Below, piece by piece: positions 16,800 to 25,199 of a stretch of DNA of 64,000 nucleotides. Location: contig NZ_RAHT01000001.1 of assembly GCF_004798935.1 (NCBI RefSeq), positions 1 to 64,000 on the forward strand, given 5' to 3'. How positions within the stretch are numbered: position 1 is the first letter of the stretch; the number at the start of each line of letters is the position of its first letter. The notes beneath the pieces were generated by a model that was not told the DNA's origin, did not search any database, and worked only from the letters and a program-made list of their open reading frames with translations. The translations under genes were made by a program, and so were the position numbers. The DNA comes from Ningiella ruwaisensis. GTDB lineage: Bacteria > Pseudomonadota > Gammaproteobacteria > Enterobacterales > Alteromonadaceae.

Positions 16800-17681
16800 A
16801 TGCAAGTTGCATTTATTGGTCTTGGCGCAATGGGCTACCCTATGGCCGCACATGTGCTCAGCGGCAAGCACTCAGTAACAGTATATAATCGAACAGGCTC
16901 TACAGCGCACAGATGGCTAGATGAAAAAACCAATAATCATCCAGACGCTTCCATTGCAGACACGCCAGTTTTGGCCGCTAAAAATGCAGATGTGGTATTG
17001 ATGTGTGTGGGTAACGATGATGATGTGCGCTCGGTGGTTTATGGCGATAAAGGCGTGCTATCTGGTATGAAACGTGGCGCGATCCTGATTGACCACACAA
17101 CAACATCAGCCGAATTAGCCATTGAACTTGGCAAGGCCTGTGCAGACAAGGGGCTGAGATTTCTTGACGCCCCCGTTTCAGGTGGTCAAGCTGGCGCTGA
17201 AAACGGCAAACTGACCGTGATGTTAGGCGGTGAGCAATCCATCTATGAACAGGTTATTCCTATTTTGGATTGTTATGCACAAAAACATGCCCTGATGGGA
17301 GGTGTCGGTAAAGGACAGTTGACCAAAATGGTTAATCAAATATGTATTGCAGGCCTTGTACAAGGTTTATCAGAAGCCTTGCATTTTGCGACGCAGGCGG
17401 GACTCGATATAAGGCAGGTCGTTGATGTTATCAGTAAGGGTGCTGCGCAGTCGTGGCAAATGGAAAATCGCGCCCACACGATGGTAAAAAACGAGTTTGA
17501 CTTTGGTTTTGCAGTGGACTGGATGCGCAAAGACCTTGATATTGTCTTAAATGAAGCAAAGCGAAACAAAAGCACTTTGCCTGTAACGGCCCTAGTTGAC
17601 CAGTTTTATGCGCAGGTACAAGCTAACGGTGGGGGTCGTTTTGATACCTCAAGTCTTATTACTCTGCTAAATAAGCATTAA
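16800..17681 (+). CDS. NAD(P)-dependent beta-hydroxyacid dehydrogenase (3-hydroxyisobutyrate dehydrogenase family)
   Basis: A 293-residue protein of usual family length. The Rossmann motif is GLGAMGYPMAAHVL at residues 7-20; the substrate motif is DAPVSGGQAGAENGKLTVMLGG; the catalytic lysine is in GKGQLTKMVNQI. It would oxidise or reduce a small beta-hydroxyacid such as 3-hydroxyisobutyrate, tartronate semialdehyde or a related compound; the exact substrate is not readable. AAGGA seven bases before the ATG sets the start at 16800. It follows the decayed membrane-gene copy, and a fragment of a second copy of it survives at 12844-12900. Confidence 0.88.
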   Translation: MQVAFIGLGAMGYPMAAHVLSGKHSVTVYNRTGSTAHRWLDEKTNNHPDASIADTPVLAAKNADVVLMCVGNDDDVRSVVYGDKGVLSGMKRGAILIDHTTTSAELAIELGKACADKGLRFLDAPVSGGQAGAENGKLTVMLGGEQSIYEQVIPILDCYAQKHALMGGVGKGQLTKMVNQICIAGLVQGLSEALHFATQAGLDIRQVVDVISKGAAQSWQMENRAHTMVKNEFDFGFAVDWMRKDLDIVLNEAKRNKSTLPVTALVDQFYAQVQANGGGRFDTSSLITLLNKH

Positions 17682-17692
17682 TGTTTCAACAC

Positions 17693-18136
17693 TTAGCGTT
17701 TGGCCAGGATCCGATCTAAATTATCGGCAAAGGCTTTTCTATCTCGCTGTGATAAAGGTGGCGGGCCTGAGCTTTGAAAACCGCTCGCCCGCATTGTTTC
17801 CATAAAGTCTCGCGTATTTAAACGTGCTTTAATGGTTTGCTTGTCAAATAACTCACCCCGGGACGACAAAGCGTGAGCACCCTTTTCAATGACCTCGGCT
17901 GCAAGGGGAATATCAGAAGTAATAACTAAATCCCCTGCTTCGCTTCTGCTGACCACTTCATGATCGGCAACATCAAATCCTGACTGAACCTGCACCCCCG
18001 TTAAATAGGGAGAGTTTGGCAACGGAATATAGTGATTAGCTATAAACAACGCATGGACTTGAGTTCGATTGGCTGCCTTGCATATGACCTCTTTAATGAC
18101 TTTTGGGCAAGCATCCGCATCTACAATAATTTTCAT
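17693..18136 (-). CDS. yaiI: YaiI/YqxD family protein (DUF188)
   Basis: A 147-residue protein with the family start [18 protein letters not shown], a PIN-domain-like acidic pocket (DADAC), [16 protein letters not shown] in the middle, and the C-terminal [21 protein letters not shown]. Proteins of this UPF0178 family are assumed to be nuclease-related, but activity is unproven. I use the ATG at 18136, where the conserved sequence begins, rather than an upstream in-frame codon at 18187. It ends 11 bases from the convergent dehydrogenase gene with no visible terminator between. Confidence 0.88.
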   Translation of the reverse strand: MKIIVDADACPKVIKEVICKAANRTQVHALFIANHYIPLPNSPYLTGVQVQSGFDVADHEVVSRSEAGDLVITSDIPLAAEVIEKGAHALSSRGELFDKQTIKARLNTRDFMETMRASGFQSSGPPPLSQRDRKAFADNLDRILAKR

Positions 18137-18227
18137 CTTACAGGTTCTCGTTAAAATTTGGGCCTTGGGAATAATAACTAAATGCACTTCATTTTAGCCA
18201 ACGCACTCAAAAGAAAGCATTTAAGCT

Positions 18228-18295
18228 AGAGCACTTAAAAGGAGGAGTTAAAAAAGAGCTCTTAAAAAAGAGCACTTACGACAGAGCGCTTAAAA
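18228..18295. repeat. Four direct repeats AGAGCNCTTAAAA
   Basis: Copies at 18228-18240, 18255-18267, 18269-18281 (ending ACGA) and 18283-18295. The last two overlap the end of the transporter gene, whose stop codon lies within the third copy. On the minus strand each unit reads TTTTAAGNGCTCT, and T-runs lie between units, so part may act as a terminator for the transporter. Confidence 0.6.
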
Positions 18296-19667
18296 TAAAA
18301 TAGTTTACAAAGCCCAGAAGTATAGAGACCAAAAAGCTCAATACCGCTCCCTCTTTTACCATATCCCGAATCTCGATTTCGCCCGTTCCGTAGGCGATAG
18401 CATTAGGCGCTGTAGCCACCGGCAACATAAAGGCGCAACTTGCCGCCATTGCTGCCGGGATCATAAGAAGCGCCGGATCTACGCCATAATTTAAGCCAAC
18501 TAAAAATAGTATCGGCATTAAAAGCGTTGCAGTTGCTGTATTAGACGTAATCTCTGTTAAATAAGTTACGCTAAGGCATAATAGCAGAAGCGTGACTAGC
18601 AAAGGGAATTGAGTAAAAGTGCTTAATCCATCTCCAATCAACTGACTTAAACCCGACGCAGAAAAACCCTTTGCTAAGGCTATCCCGCCGGCAAAGAGCA
18701 ACAGCATTCCCCAAGGAATGTCGCTTGCTGTTTTCCAATCAAGCAGTTTTTCACCACGACCATTAGGTACAATAAACATGAGTATGACTGCAGCAAGTGC
18801 AACGGTACTGTCGCCCGCCTCAGTAATGCCAAATAGACTTGCCCAGCCTCCAAATGGTTCGCTACGCGTAACCCATGCAAGTACTGCTAAACCAAATACT
18901 AAAAGAGTACGCTTCTCTTGTACCTGCCATGCGCCCATATCAGGTAAATCTACTGCTAAGGGACCGCGCAACTTGCGCGTTAACCATAATGCGATTAACG
19001 GGATCGCCAAAATGACACAAGGAATGCCTACTATCATCCACTTTACAAAGCTGAATTCCTGACCTGACTGCTGTTCGTAAATCCCGGCAAATATCACGTT
19101 TGGTGGCGTGCCAATCAGGGTGCCCACACCGCCAACACTTGCCGAGTAAGCAATACCTAAAATCAGCGCAACTTTAAGCGGCCTGTCCTCAATTTGAGAC
19201 AGCACAGCAAGCGCTATCGGAAGCATAATAAGAATAGTGGCAGTGTTTGAAATCCACATACTTAATGCAGCTGTTGCTACCATAAACCCAAATACTAAAC
19301 GTTTTTTACTGTTAGAGCCTATAGCATTTACCATAATCAAGGCCAGACGCTTATGCACACCTGCTCTTTCAAGGCTCTTCGAAAGCATGAATGCCCCCAT
19401 CAGCAGCAATATCACGTGACTGCCAAGTGCGGAACTGACCTCCTGGTGACTTAAAACATTAAATAAAGGAAGCAAGGCAAAAGGCAGGATTGAAGTAACT
19501 GGAATGGGGATCGCTTCGCTCACCCACCATATGACAGTGAGCAAGGTAATACCTGCCGTGATGGCAGCAGTCTCAGGAAATAAAAAAACACTCAAACATA
19601 GCCAATAGGCAAAATAGGCAGCGAGAGGCCCGATTAATAAATAGATACGGTTAAGTGTGAAAGTCAT
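18276..19667 (-). CDS. DASS-family sodium/anion (dicarboxylate) symporter
   Basis: A 463-residue inner-membrane protein with about 11-12 segments. Family marks include LTVIWWVSEAIPIPVTSILPFALLP near the N-terminus, two Ser-Asn-Thr substrate/sodium motifs (WISNTATILIMLP and TEITSNTATATLLMPI), and GGVGTLIGTPPNVIFAG. It would import C4-dicarboxylates, citrate, sulfate or another divalent anion with sodium, as fits a marine bacterium. It is separated from yaiI by a repeat-rich gap and is probably its own unit, divergent from the satD-like gene. Confidence 0.9.
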   Translation of the reverse strand: MTFTLNRIYLLIGPLAAYFAYWLCLSVFLFPETAAITAGITLLTVIWWVSEAIPIPVTSILPFALLPLFNVLSHQEVSSALGSHVILLLMGAFMLSKSLERAGVHKRLALIMVNAIGSNSKKRLVFGFMVATAALSMWISNTATILIMLPIALAVLSQIEDRPLKVALILGIAYSASVGGVGTLIGTPPNVIFAGIYEQQSGQEFSFVKWMIVGIPCVILAIPLIALWLTRKLRGPLAVDLPDMGAWQVQEKRTLLVFGLAVLAWVTRSEPFGGWASLFGITEAGDSTVALAAVILMFIVPNGRGEKLLDWKTASDIPWGMLLLFAGGIALAKGFSASGLSQLIGDGLSTFTQFPLLVTLLLLCLSVTYLTEITSNTATATLLMPILFLVGLNYGVDPALLMIPAAMAASCAFMLPVATAPNAIAYGTGEIEIRDMVKEGAVLSFLVSILLGFVNYFILSALS

Positions 19668-19786
19668 ATTCTTATTCTTATCAAGATCTGCGCGTCACTT
19701 AAAGCTTGACAGCTAAAATACAGTTCAATTTCACCGCGCAAAAGCAAACTATTTAAATTGCTACTTATAAAAGCAAATAATTATAT

Positions 19787-19814
19787 TTGCCACTTGTTTT
19801 TATTGAGTTATACT
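19787..19814 (+). promoter_or_regulatory. Sigma70-type promoter for the SatD-DUF3307 pair
   Basis: TTGCCA (19787-19792) and TATACT (19809-19814) are separated by 16 bases and lie 32 bases before the chosen ATG. This is the clearest sigma70 match in the intergenic region shared with the divergent transporter gene. Confidence 0.6.
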
Positions 19815-19846
19815 CGATAGTGTTGATGGATATTTAGGTGATGTCA

Positions 19847-20491
19847 ATGTTTATAGCGGTTGAAACGAGCGACTTAGTCGATTCGACTAAAATGCCAAGT
19901 ACCTTCTTTGAAAGGGTCAACGCCTTAATCAAAGAAGAACTTGCACAATTAAACGAGCATACTGACAATCAGTTTAGTGTGTTTCGAGGTGATGCTTACC
20001 AGGTGTTATATGCTTCGCCTTCACTTGCATTCCGGCATGCTTTGTTACTTAAGTTAAAGTTACTCTTTGCGTTTGAAGACACCCCGGTTCACTTAACACA
20101 GGCACTAGCTTTTGGTTTCCAGGAAACGCCTAAGCAAGCGATTTCGGAGAATATGGGGGAAGTGTTTGTATGTTCTGGGAGAACGCTAGATAAAAGCGCA
20201 AGTGGCGATATCACTATTCAATTCATTCCCTTTCCTGACCTGCAGGCAAGTATTAATTTAATTACGTCTTTTTTGAATCGTCATCTTAAGGGGCTTACGC
20301 AAAAACAGGCGCAGGTGCTATATCACTATGTTGCGAATCAATTTTGCGAGCAGCATCTTATTGCTGACAAATTAACTATGACAAGACAAAATGTTGCAGT
20401 CCATCTGAAACGAGGCGGTAGTGAATTACTGCGAGATTGCATCGCCTATTTTGAACAAACGGTTGCCAGCGCAAAGGACATGTCGGTATGA
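19847..20491 (+). CDS. SatD-family protein with C-terminal helix-turn-helix
   Basis: About 214 residues. The N-terminal half (MFIAVETSDLVDSTKM, FSVFRGDAYQVLYASPSLAFRHALLLKLKL) matches the SatD family pattern, named after a gene in a streptococcal acid-tolerance operon. The C-terminus (GLTQKQAQVLYHYVANQFCEQHLIADKLTMTRQNVAVHL) is a clear winged-helix/sigma-region-4-like DNA-binding motif. It may be a transcription regulator with a ligand-binding front half. TAGGTGAT precedes the ATG at 19847; GTG 19838 and ATG 19841 are alternatives. It overlaps the DUF3307 gene by four bases. Confidence 0.75.
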   Translation: MFIAVETSDLVDSTKMPSTFFERVNALIKEELAQLNEHTDNQFSVFRGDAYQVLYASPSLAFRHALLLKLKLLFAFEDTPVHLTQALAFGFQETPKQAISENMGEVFVCSGRTLDKSASGDITIQFIPFPDLQASINLITSFLNRHLKGLTQKQAQVLYHYVANQFCEQHLIADKLTMTRQNVAVHLKRGGSELLRDCIAYFEQTVASAKDMSV

Positions 20492-21225
20492 GCTTATTTA
20501 TTCTTTTATTACTTGTGCATCTCATTGCAGACTTTTACTTGCAAAAAGACGCCTGGATACAAAGCAAGATCAAATATAAAGCGCGTTCGATTGGCCTTTT
20601 AAAACACATTTTGACTCACCTGGCGCTAAATAGCATCGTGCTTTTTACCATGCTGGGCTTTAGCTACCTTGCCCTTTTCGCTTTGTTAACGATTGTAGTG
20701 AGTCATTACGCGATTGATATTTGGAAGACCTATCAAGGTTTCCATTTATGGTCATTCCTGACCGATCAGATTGCACATATTGTAATGCTGGGTTTGGTTT
20801 GCGCGTATGTCTCAGAGCCTGACTTATCAAAATGGCAGGCGTCTTTTGGCGGCTTTCTTACACTTGACCATCTTATCGTTCTTGCAGGTTTTTTGTTTGC
20901 ATACAAACCTCTTTCACTGATCATTCAACTGTCTTTGCGCCGTTATACGCAGCAGTTAGAGGCAAAAACAAGCAATCAGGGACTCGAAAACGCTGGCGAA
21001 TGGATTGGCGTATTTGAACGCTTTTTAGTCATCACCTTTGTTTTGTTAGGGCAATTTGCAGCTGTCGGTTTTTTACTGGCGGCAAAAGGCGTGTTTCGTT
21101 TTGGGGATATGCGACGAGAACAAGACCGGAAACTTACTGAATACATTATGTTAGGCACCTTGTTAAGCGTTGGTTTAGCTATTGGCACTGGCTTAATGCT
21201 TAATTATCTGACAGCGCACAACTAA
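20488..21225 (+). CDS. DUF3307 integral membrane protein
   Basis: A 245-residue inner-membrane protein with roughly six hydrophobic segments. The N-terminal ~120 residues match DUF3307: LLVHLIADFYLQKDAWIQSK, then LLKHILTHLALNSIV and HYAIDIWKTYQG, containing regularly placed Asp and His residues within the membrane segments. The C-terminal half adds GEWIGVFERFLVITFVLLGQFAAVGFLLAAKGVFRFGD. Function unknown. The ATGA overlap with the SatD-family gene shows translational coupling, so the soluble partner probably senses or regulates this membrane protein. Confidence 0.85.
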   Translation: MSLFILLLLVHLIADFYLQKDAWIQSKIKYKARSIGLLKHILTHLALNSIVLFTMLGFSYLALFALLTIVVSHYAIDIWKTYQGFHLWSFLTDQIAHIVMLGLVCAYVSEPDLSKWQASFGGFLTLDHLIVLAGFLFAYKPLSLIIQLSLRRYTQQLEAKTSNQGLENAGEWIGVFERFLVITFVLLGQFAAVGFLLAAKGVFRFGDMRREQDRKLTEYIMLGTLLSVGLAIGTGLMLNYLTAHN

Positions 21226-21277
21226 TGCTACAAGCGCCCTATCGATTTTTACAGTAAATACGCTTTAATTGAACTTC

Positions 21278-23434
21278 TTATGCACGATAGGATTCGATAA
21301 AACTATCAAGGGCCACGGGCATGCCAAGTAAAAAACCCTGGAAGTTTTTTACCCCTGATTGACTAAGCATTAAAAATTGCTTCTCGGTTTCAATGCCTTC
21401 AACCACAGTGTCCATATTTAGCGCCTGGCACATATTTAAAATTGCTTGAAACAGGCGCTGAGCGCGCTCACTTTCAGTTAAATCCAGTATGAACTGGCGG
21501 TCAATTTTGATGACATCAAAGTCATATTTCGACAAGTAGCTTAAGCTTGAATAACCGGTTCCAAAGTCATCTAATGACACTTTAAATCCCAAGGCTTTGA
21601 TTAAGGATAAGGTTTCTTTTGCCAAATGTTCATCAACCATAAACACTGACTCGGTAATTTCCAGTTCGATCATTTCAGCCGCAATCTGATATTGATTCAA
21701 CAGGCGATAGGCCAGTTGAACAAAACTATTTTGCAAAAACTGTTTGGAAGAAATATTTACCGCAATAGGAATGTAAATTCCCACACTTTGCAAGCTTTGT
21801 TGATATTGCATGGCGCTTTCTAAAGCGAGCTCTCCTAATGCCTCTTCCATTCCATGATGTTCTATAACCGGAATAAAGCGTGCGGGCGAGACCTGTCCAT
21901 ATTTTTGGCTATGCCAGCGACAAAGAATTTCCGCTCCAATGAGATGTCTTTTTTCAGAAAATTTACCCTGCAAAACAAAACTGAATTCCCGTCTGCTAAG
22001 CGCCTCTCTGATATCGTTTACAAATATAAATTGTTCACGCTTTGCTTCGCTCATACCAGAAGTATAAAATTGGAAGCCCTGCCTGAAGCCGGCAACATTC
22101 TTGTGGCTGGCATTTTTAGTATTAAATAGTGCCGCATCTGCATGCTTGATCAGCGTAGTTGCATCATTAGCATCATCGGGGTAAAACGCGACGCCGGCCT
22201 GCGCTTTTAACGAAAAGCGCTGACCATTTTCCTTTATTTCTAAACACTGAATGCAATTTAACAACTGAGTCACAAACGATGCTGTTATTTGACTTAAAGT
22301 TTCTTCTTTCTCTTTTCCAAGCTCGATCAAAGCAATTATTTCATCGCCTCCCCAACGGCTTATGACGGCTTGATGTGCAAACGACTCAATTAACACTTTT
22401 CCCAGTTTAGCTAAGACCTTGTCACCAAATTCGTGACCAAAGGCGTCATTAATTTGCTTAAATCCATCCAAGTCGATATAAGCCAATGCAAATTTTTCTT
22501 GTTTCTCAAGCGCGCGCTCAAGTTCATTCTTTAATGCGTGGCGATTCAATAGTCCTGTCAGTTCATCAAAATTGGCGAGCTGATTCAATCGTTCTTCTGT
22601 AGCGAGTTGCTCACTTAAATCATTAATCGCCGCAATGTAATAATCCTGCTCAACATCAGACGTATGAAATAAATTCATCGAAAGTGAAATAGGAATGCGC
22701 TTATTTTGCGAATTGATGTATTCACATTGCTGTTTAAGGGCACCATGGTTTTTAAGCGCCAGCATATCTGACTTTGACAGTGCCACAAATTCATAAAAGG
22801 GTGTTGATTCCACGGGTGAAAAATAGAGATCAATCTGATTATAGAAAGCACTGTTAGCATCAATAATTTTGAGATGACTGTCTAAGATAAGCATGGCTTG
22901 CGATGTTTGCGCAAATGCATAGCTCATTAAGGTAGTGTGTGCATCTTTAACTCTGTCTGAGGTGATATCTCTGAAGGTCCCAACGAGTTCTTGTACCCCC
23001 ATGTCGTCCGAAGCGGTTACACGGCCTTTCAACAAAATCCATCGGTATTCATCTGCGACATAAAGTCTAAAGCGAAGCTCAAAGCTAACGAGATTCTCTT
23101 CAAAAATCGCTCGCCATTTACGCCTGAGTTCATTCACATCGCTTTGATGCACAGATTGAGTAAAGGCTTCAAAACTATGATAGAGGCTTTCTCGTCTATA
23201 TTGACCGTTAAAGAAGGATTTTACTTCAATAGCGTCGGTCGCACGTTGCCACCACCACGCAGATAAACCCGAGCCCCAAAGGGCAAATTCCATCATTCTC
23301 TGATCATTAGAGCTATAAGCAGATGCTTGCTCGTCAAAAAAATGATAAGTCCCACATTCTGTCATTTCATTAGGTGACGAATGCTGTAGTTCGATAGTAT
23401 GCTTATTTGAATTATTATACGACATTTGAGACAC
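21278..23434 (-). CDS. PAS-GGDEF-EAL cyclic-di-GMP turnover protein
   Basis: A 718-residue cytoplasmic protein with two PAS-like domains (about 40-165 and 170-285), GGDEF (about 290-450) and EAL (about 460-715). The cyclase signature reads RWGGDEI rather than GGDEF, still with the catalytic Asp-Glu. The phosphodiesterase signature reads AEILCRW instead of EAL, but the metal ligands are present (VNISSKQF, ELEITES, SLDDFGTGYSSL, IKIDRQFI, VVEGIET). It probably has phosphodiesterase activity, with cyclase activity possible. No membrane segment, so the stimulus is cytosolic; the PAS cofactor is not readable. The photolyase cluster lies just upstream on the same strand. Confidence 0.9.
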   Translation of the reverse strand: MSQMSYNNSNKHTIELQHSSPNEMTECGTYHFFDEQASAYSSNDQRMMEFALWGSGLSAWWWQRATDAIEVKSFFNGQYRRESLYHSFEAFTQSVHQSDVNELRRKWRAIFEENLVSFELRFRLYVADEYRWILLKGRVTASDDMGVQELVGTFRDITSDRVKDAHTTLMSYAFAQTSQAMLILDSHLKIIDANSAFYNQIDLYFSPVESTPFYEFVALSKSDMLALKNHGALKQQCEYINSQNKRIPISLSMNLFHTSDVEQDYYIAAINDLSEQLATEERLNQLANFDELTGLLNRHALKNELERALEKQEKFALAYIDLDGFKQINDAFGHEFGDKVLAKLGKVLIESFAHQAVISRWGGDEIIALIELGKEKEETLSQITASFVTQLLNCIQCLEIKENGQRFSLKAQAGVAFYPDDANDATTLIKHADAALFNTKNASHKNVAGFRQGFQFYTSGMSEAKREQFIFVNDIREALSRREFSFVLQGKFSEKRHLIGAEILCRWHSQKYGQVSPARFIPVIEHHGMEEALGELALESAMQYQQSLQSVGIYIPIAVNISSKQFLQNSFVQLAYRLLNQYQIAAEMIELEITESVFMVDEHLAKETLSLIKALGFKVSLDDFGTGYSSLSYLSKYDFDVIKIDRQFILDLTESERAQRLFQAILNMCQALNMDTVVEGIETEKQFLMLSQSGVKNFQGFLLGMPVALDSFIESYRA

Positions 23435-23509
23435 TTACAACTTAATAGGCTCTACTCTCTTTGAGCCAAAATGCTAGCAAGTACAAGCGTAAGTGTCTTC
23501 TATAAATTT

Positions 23510-23647
23510 TTAGCTTCCCTTTTTATTGCGCCTACATCGTTCAGAACAATACCTAACATCATCCCAGTTTCGCTCCCATTTTTTTCGCCATTTAAAAGGA
23601 AGCTTGCACACTGGACAAATTTTTTCAGGCAAATGCGATTTTCTCAT
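23510..23647 (-). CDS. DUF2256 zinc-ribbon-like small protein
   Basis: A 45-residue basic protein that I translated by hand: it begins [18 protein letters not shown], continues [20 protein letters not shown] and ends RRNKKGS. The CPVC and CSERC pairs make a four-cysteine metal site as in DUF2256. It starts six bases after the stop codon of the iron-sulfur photolyase gene, so it is the third gene of that operon. DUF2256 genes are commonly seen next to photolyase/cryptochrome genes, but the function is unknown. A nucleic-acid-binding helper is a guess. Confidence 0.85.
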   Translation of the reverse strand: MRKSHLPEKICPVCKLPFKWRKKWERNWDDVRYCSERCRRNKKGS

Positions 23648-23653
23648 AAACGT

Positions 23654-25198
23654 CTAAATATAGTCGTTATTATCAAGTTTATTTAAAAATACGGCTGCAT
23701 CATCTTGCATGTGAGCAAGCTTTTTTTCGTCCATCTTGTTCAATGTTGAATAGATCATTGCCATGCGCTGGTTCTTTTGTAGCTTGGATTTGTGGCGGAT
23801 CAGGAAATCCCAGTAAAGATAATTGAAAGGACATGCCTGGTGACCAGACTTTTCTTTAACGCTATATTCACAGTGTTGGCAGTAGTTGGACATTTTATTG
23901 ATATATGCACCGCTCGCTGCGTAAGGTTTACTTGCAAGCTTGCCTCCATCAGTAAATAAAATCATCCCGCTTACATTAGGAAGTTCCACCCATTCATATG
24001 CATCAGCGTATACAATGAGATACCATTCATTTACTTCGTCTGGCGACAATCCGGCTAAAAGTGCAAAATTTCCAAGCACCATTAAGCGTTGAATATGGTG
24101 TGCGTAGGCATTTTCCTTGGTTTCTTTTACGCACTGCTTCAAACAATTCATTTTTGTATCGGCGCCCCAATATAAATCAGGTAGCTTACGGTGGGCTTCT
24201 AAATAATTAGACGTTTTTAGCGCTGGCATAAAATACCAGTAGAAACCACGTACATACTCGCGCCAGCCCAGTATCTGTCGAATAAAGCCTTCAACCGAAT
24301 TTATAGGCGCCTGCCCCGAAATATAGGCTTGCTCTGCTGCGCTAATGCATTCTTGCACAGATAGAAGTCCGGTATTAATGTAAAAGCTTACATGGGAGTG
24401 ATACATCCACGGTTCCCCTTGAACCATGGCATCCTGATACTGACCAAAATCTTCGAGGCGATATTCAATAAACTCTTTGAGTACTACTAAGGCCTGTTCA
24501 CGAGTGACAGCGTAATGAAAATCTTGAATATCGCCAAAGTGTGAAGAGAATTCCCGCTCAACAAGCGCGATAACGTCTTTTGAAATATCATCAGGCTCAA
24601 ATTTGGTGGGCGCGGGAATATCGAGCTGTTTATCAGGACTATCACGGTTTTGTTTATCAAAATTCCATTTCCCGCCAATGGGATCCCCATTTTCGAGCAA
24701 GATATTATGCTGCTTACGCATTTCTCTGTAAAAGTATTCCATTCGAAGCTGCTTGCGTCCGTCAGCCCATTTTTTAAATTCAGCTTCTTGGGCCATGAAT
24801 CGATTATCAGCACAAATAGTGAGAGGAACGCCTAACTTTTCCTGCCAAGTCAAAATGTCGTGATGCAAACGATATTCTGCGGCTTTTGCAACAAAGATCT
24901 CGCTGATGTCATGTGCATCAATTAATGCTTTAGCCTGCGCATACAAAGAGCCATGATTATCCTTATCATCGTATTGCGTATAATAAAGGTTGTAGCCCTC
25001 CTCTTTCAGCGTTTGAGCAAAATGACGCATCGCAGAGAATATAAAAGCGATTTTCTTTTTATGGTGCTTTACATAGGTGGCTTCTTCGCGCACTTCAGCC
25101 ATCATCACCATATCCTTTGATTTATCAATGTGTTTTAAGGATTCAGTGCGCAGGCTCAGTTGATCGCCTAGTAAAATGCATAAACGTTTAGCTGCCAT
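23654..25198 (-). CDS. Iron-sulfur bacterial (6-4) photolyase / cryptochrome (deoxyribodipyrimidine photolyase-related)
   Basis: A 514-residue flavoprotein of the FeS-BCP/CryPro class (PF04244), repairing (6-4) photoproducts with light. It starts with the antenna-domain signature RLCILLGDQLSL. Four Cys for the [4Fe-4S] cluster are seen at C352, C440, C443 and C456; this C-x2-C-x12-C spacing matches PhrB of Agrobacterium (C350, C438, C441, C454) with an offset of two. The active-site His pair is H367-H368 (AHHIQRLMVLGN). The ATG at 25198 is preceded by GGAAG, and the upstream CPD photolyase stop is only two bases away, so the genes are co-translated. Confidence 0.93.
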   Translation of the reverse strand: MAAKRLCILLGDQLSLRTESLKHIDKSKDMVMMAEVREEATYVKHHKKKIAFIFSAMRHFAQTLKEEGYNLYYTQYDDKDNHGSLYAQAKALIDAHDISEIFVAKAAEYRLHHDILTWQEKLGVPLTICADNRFMAQEAEFKKWADGRKQLRMEYFYREMRKQHNILLENGDPIGGKWNFDKQNRDSPDKQLDIPAPTKFEPDDISKDVIALVEREFSSHFGDIQDFHYAVTREQALVVLKEFIEYRLEDFGQYQDAMVQGEPWMYHSHVSFYINTGLLSVQECISAAEQAYISGQAPINSVEGFIRQILGWREYVRGFYWYFMPALKTSNYLEAHRKLPDLYWGADTKMNCLKQCVKETKENAYAHHIQRLMVLGNFALLAGLSPDEVNEWYLIVYADAYEWVELPNVSGMILFTDGGKLASKPYAASGAYINKMSNYCQHCEYSVKEKSGHQACPFNYLYWDFLIRHKSKLQKNQRMAMIYSTLNKMDEKKLAHMQDDAAVFLNKLDNNDYI

Positions 25199-25199
25199 A

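Noticed and set aside
12820-16800. Rearranged region considered as an insertion sequence or transposon
   Set aside because: No transposase, no terminal inverted repeats bounding the segment and no target-site duplication; decay of a tandem duplication explains the fragments better.
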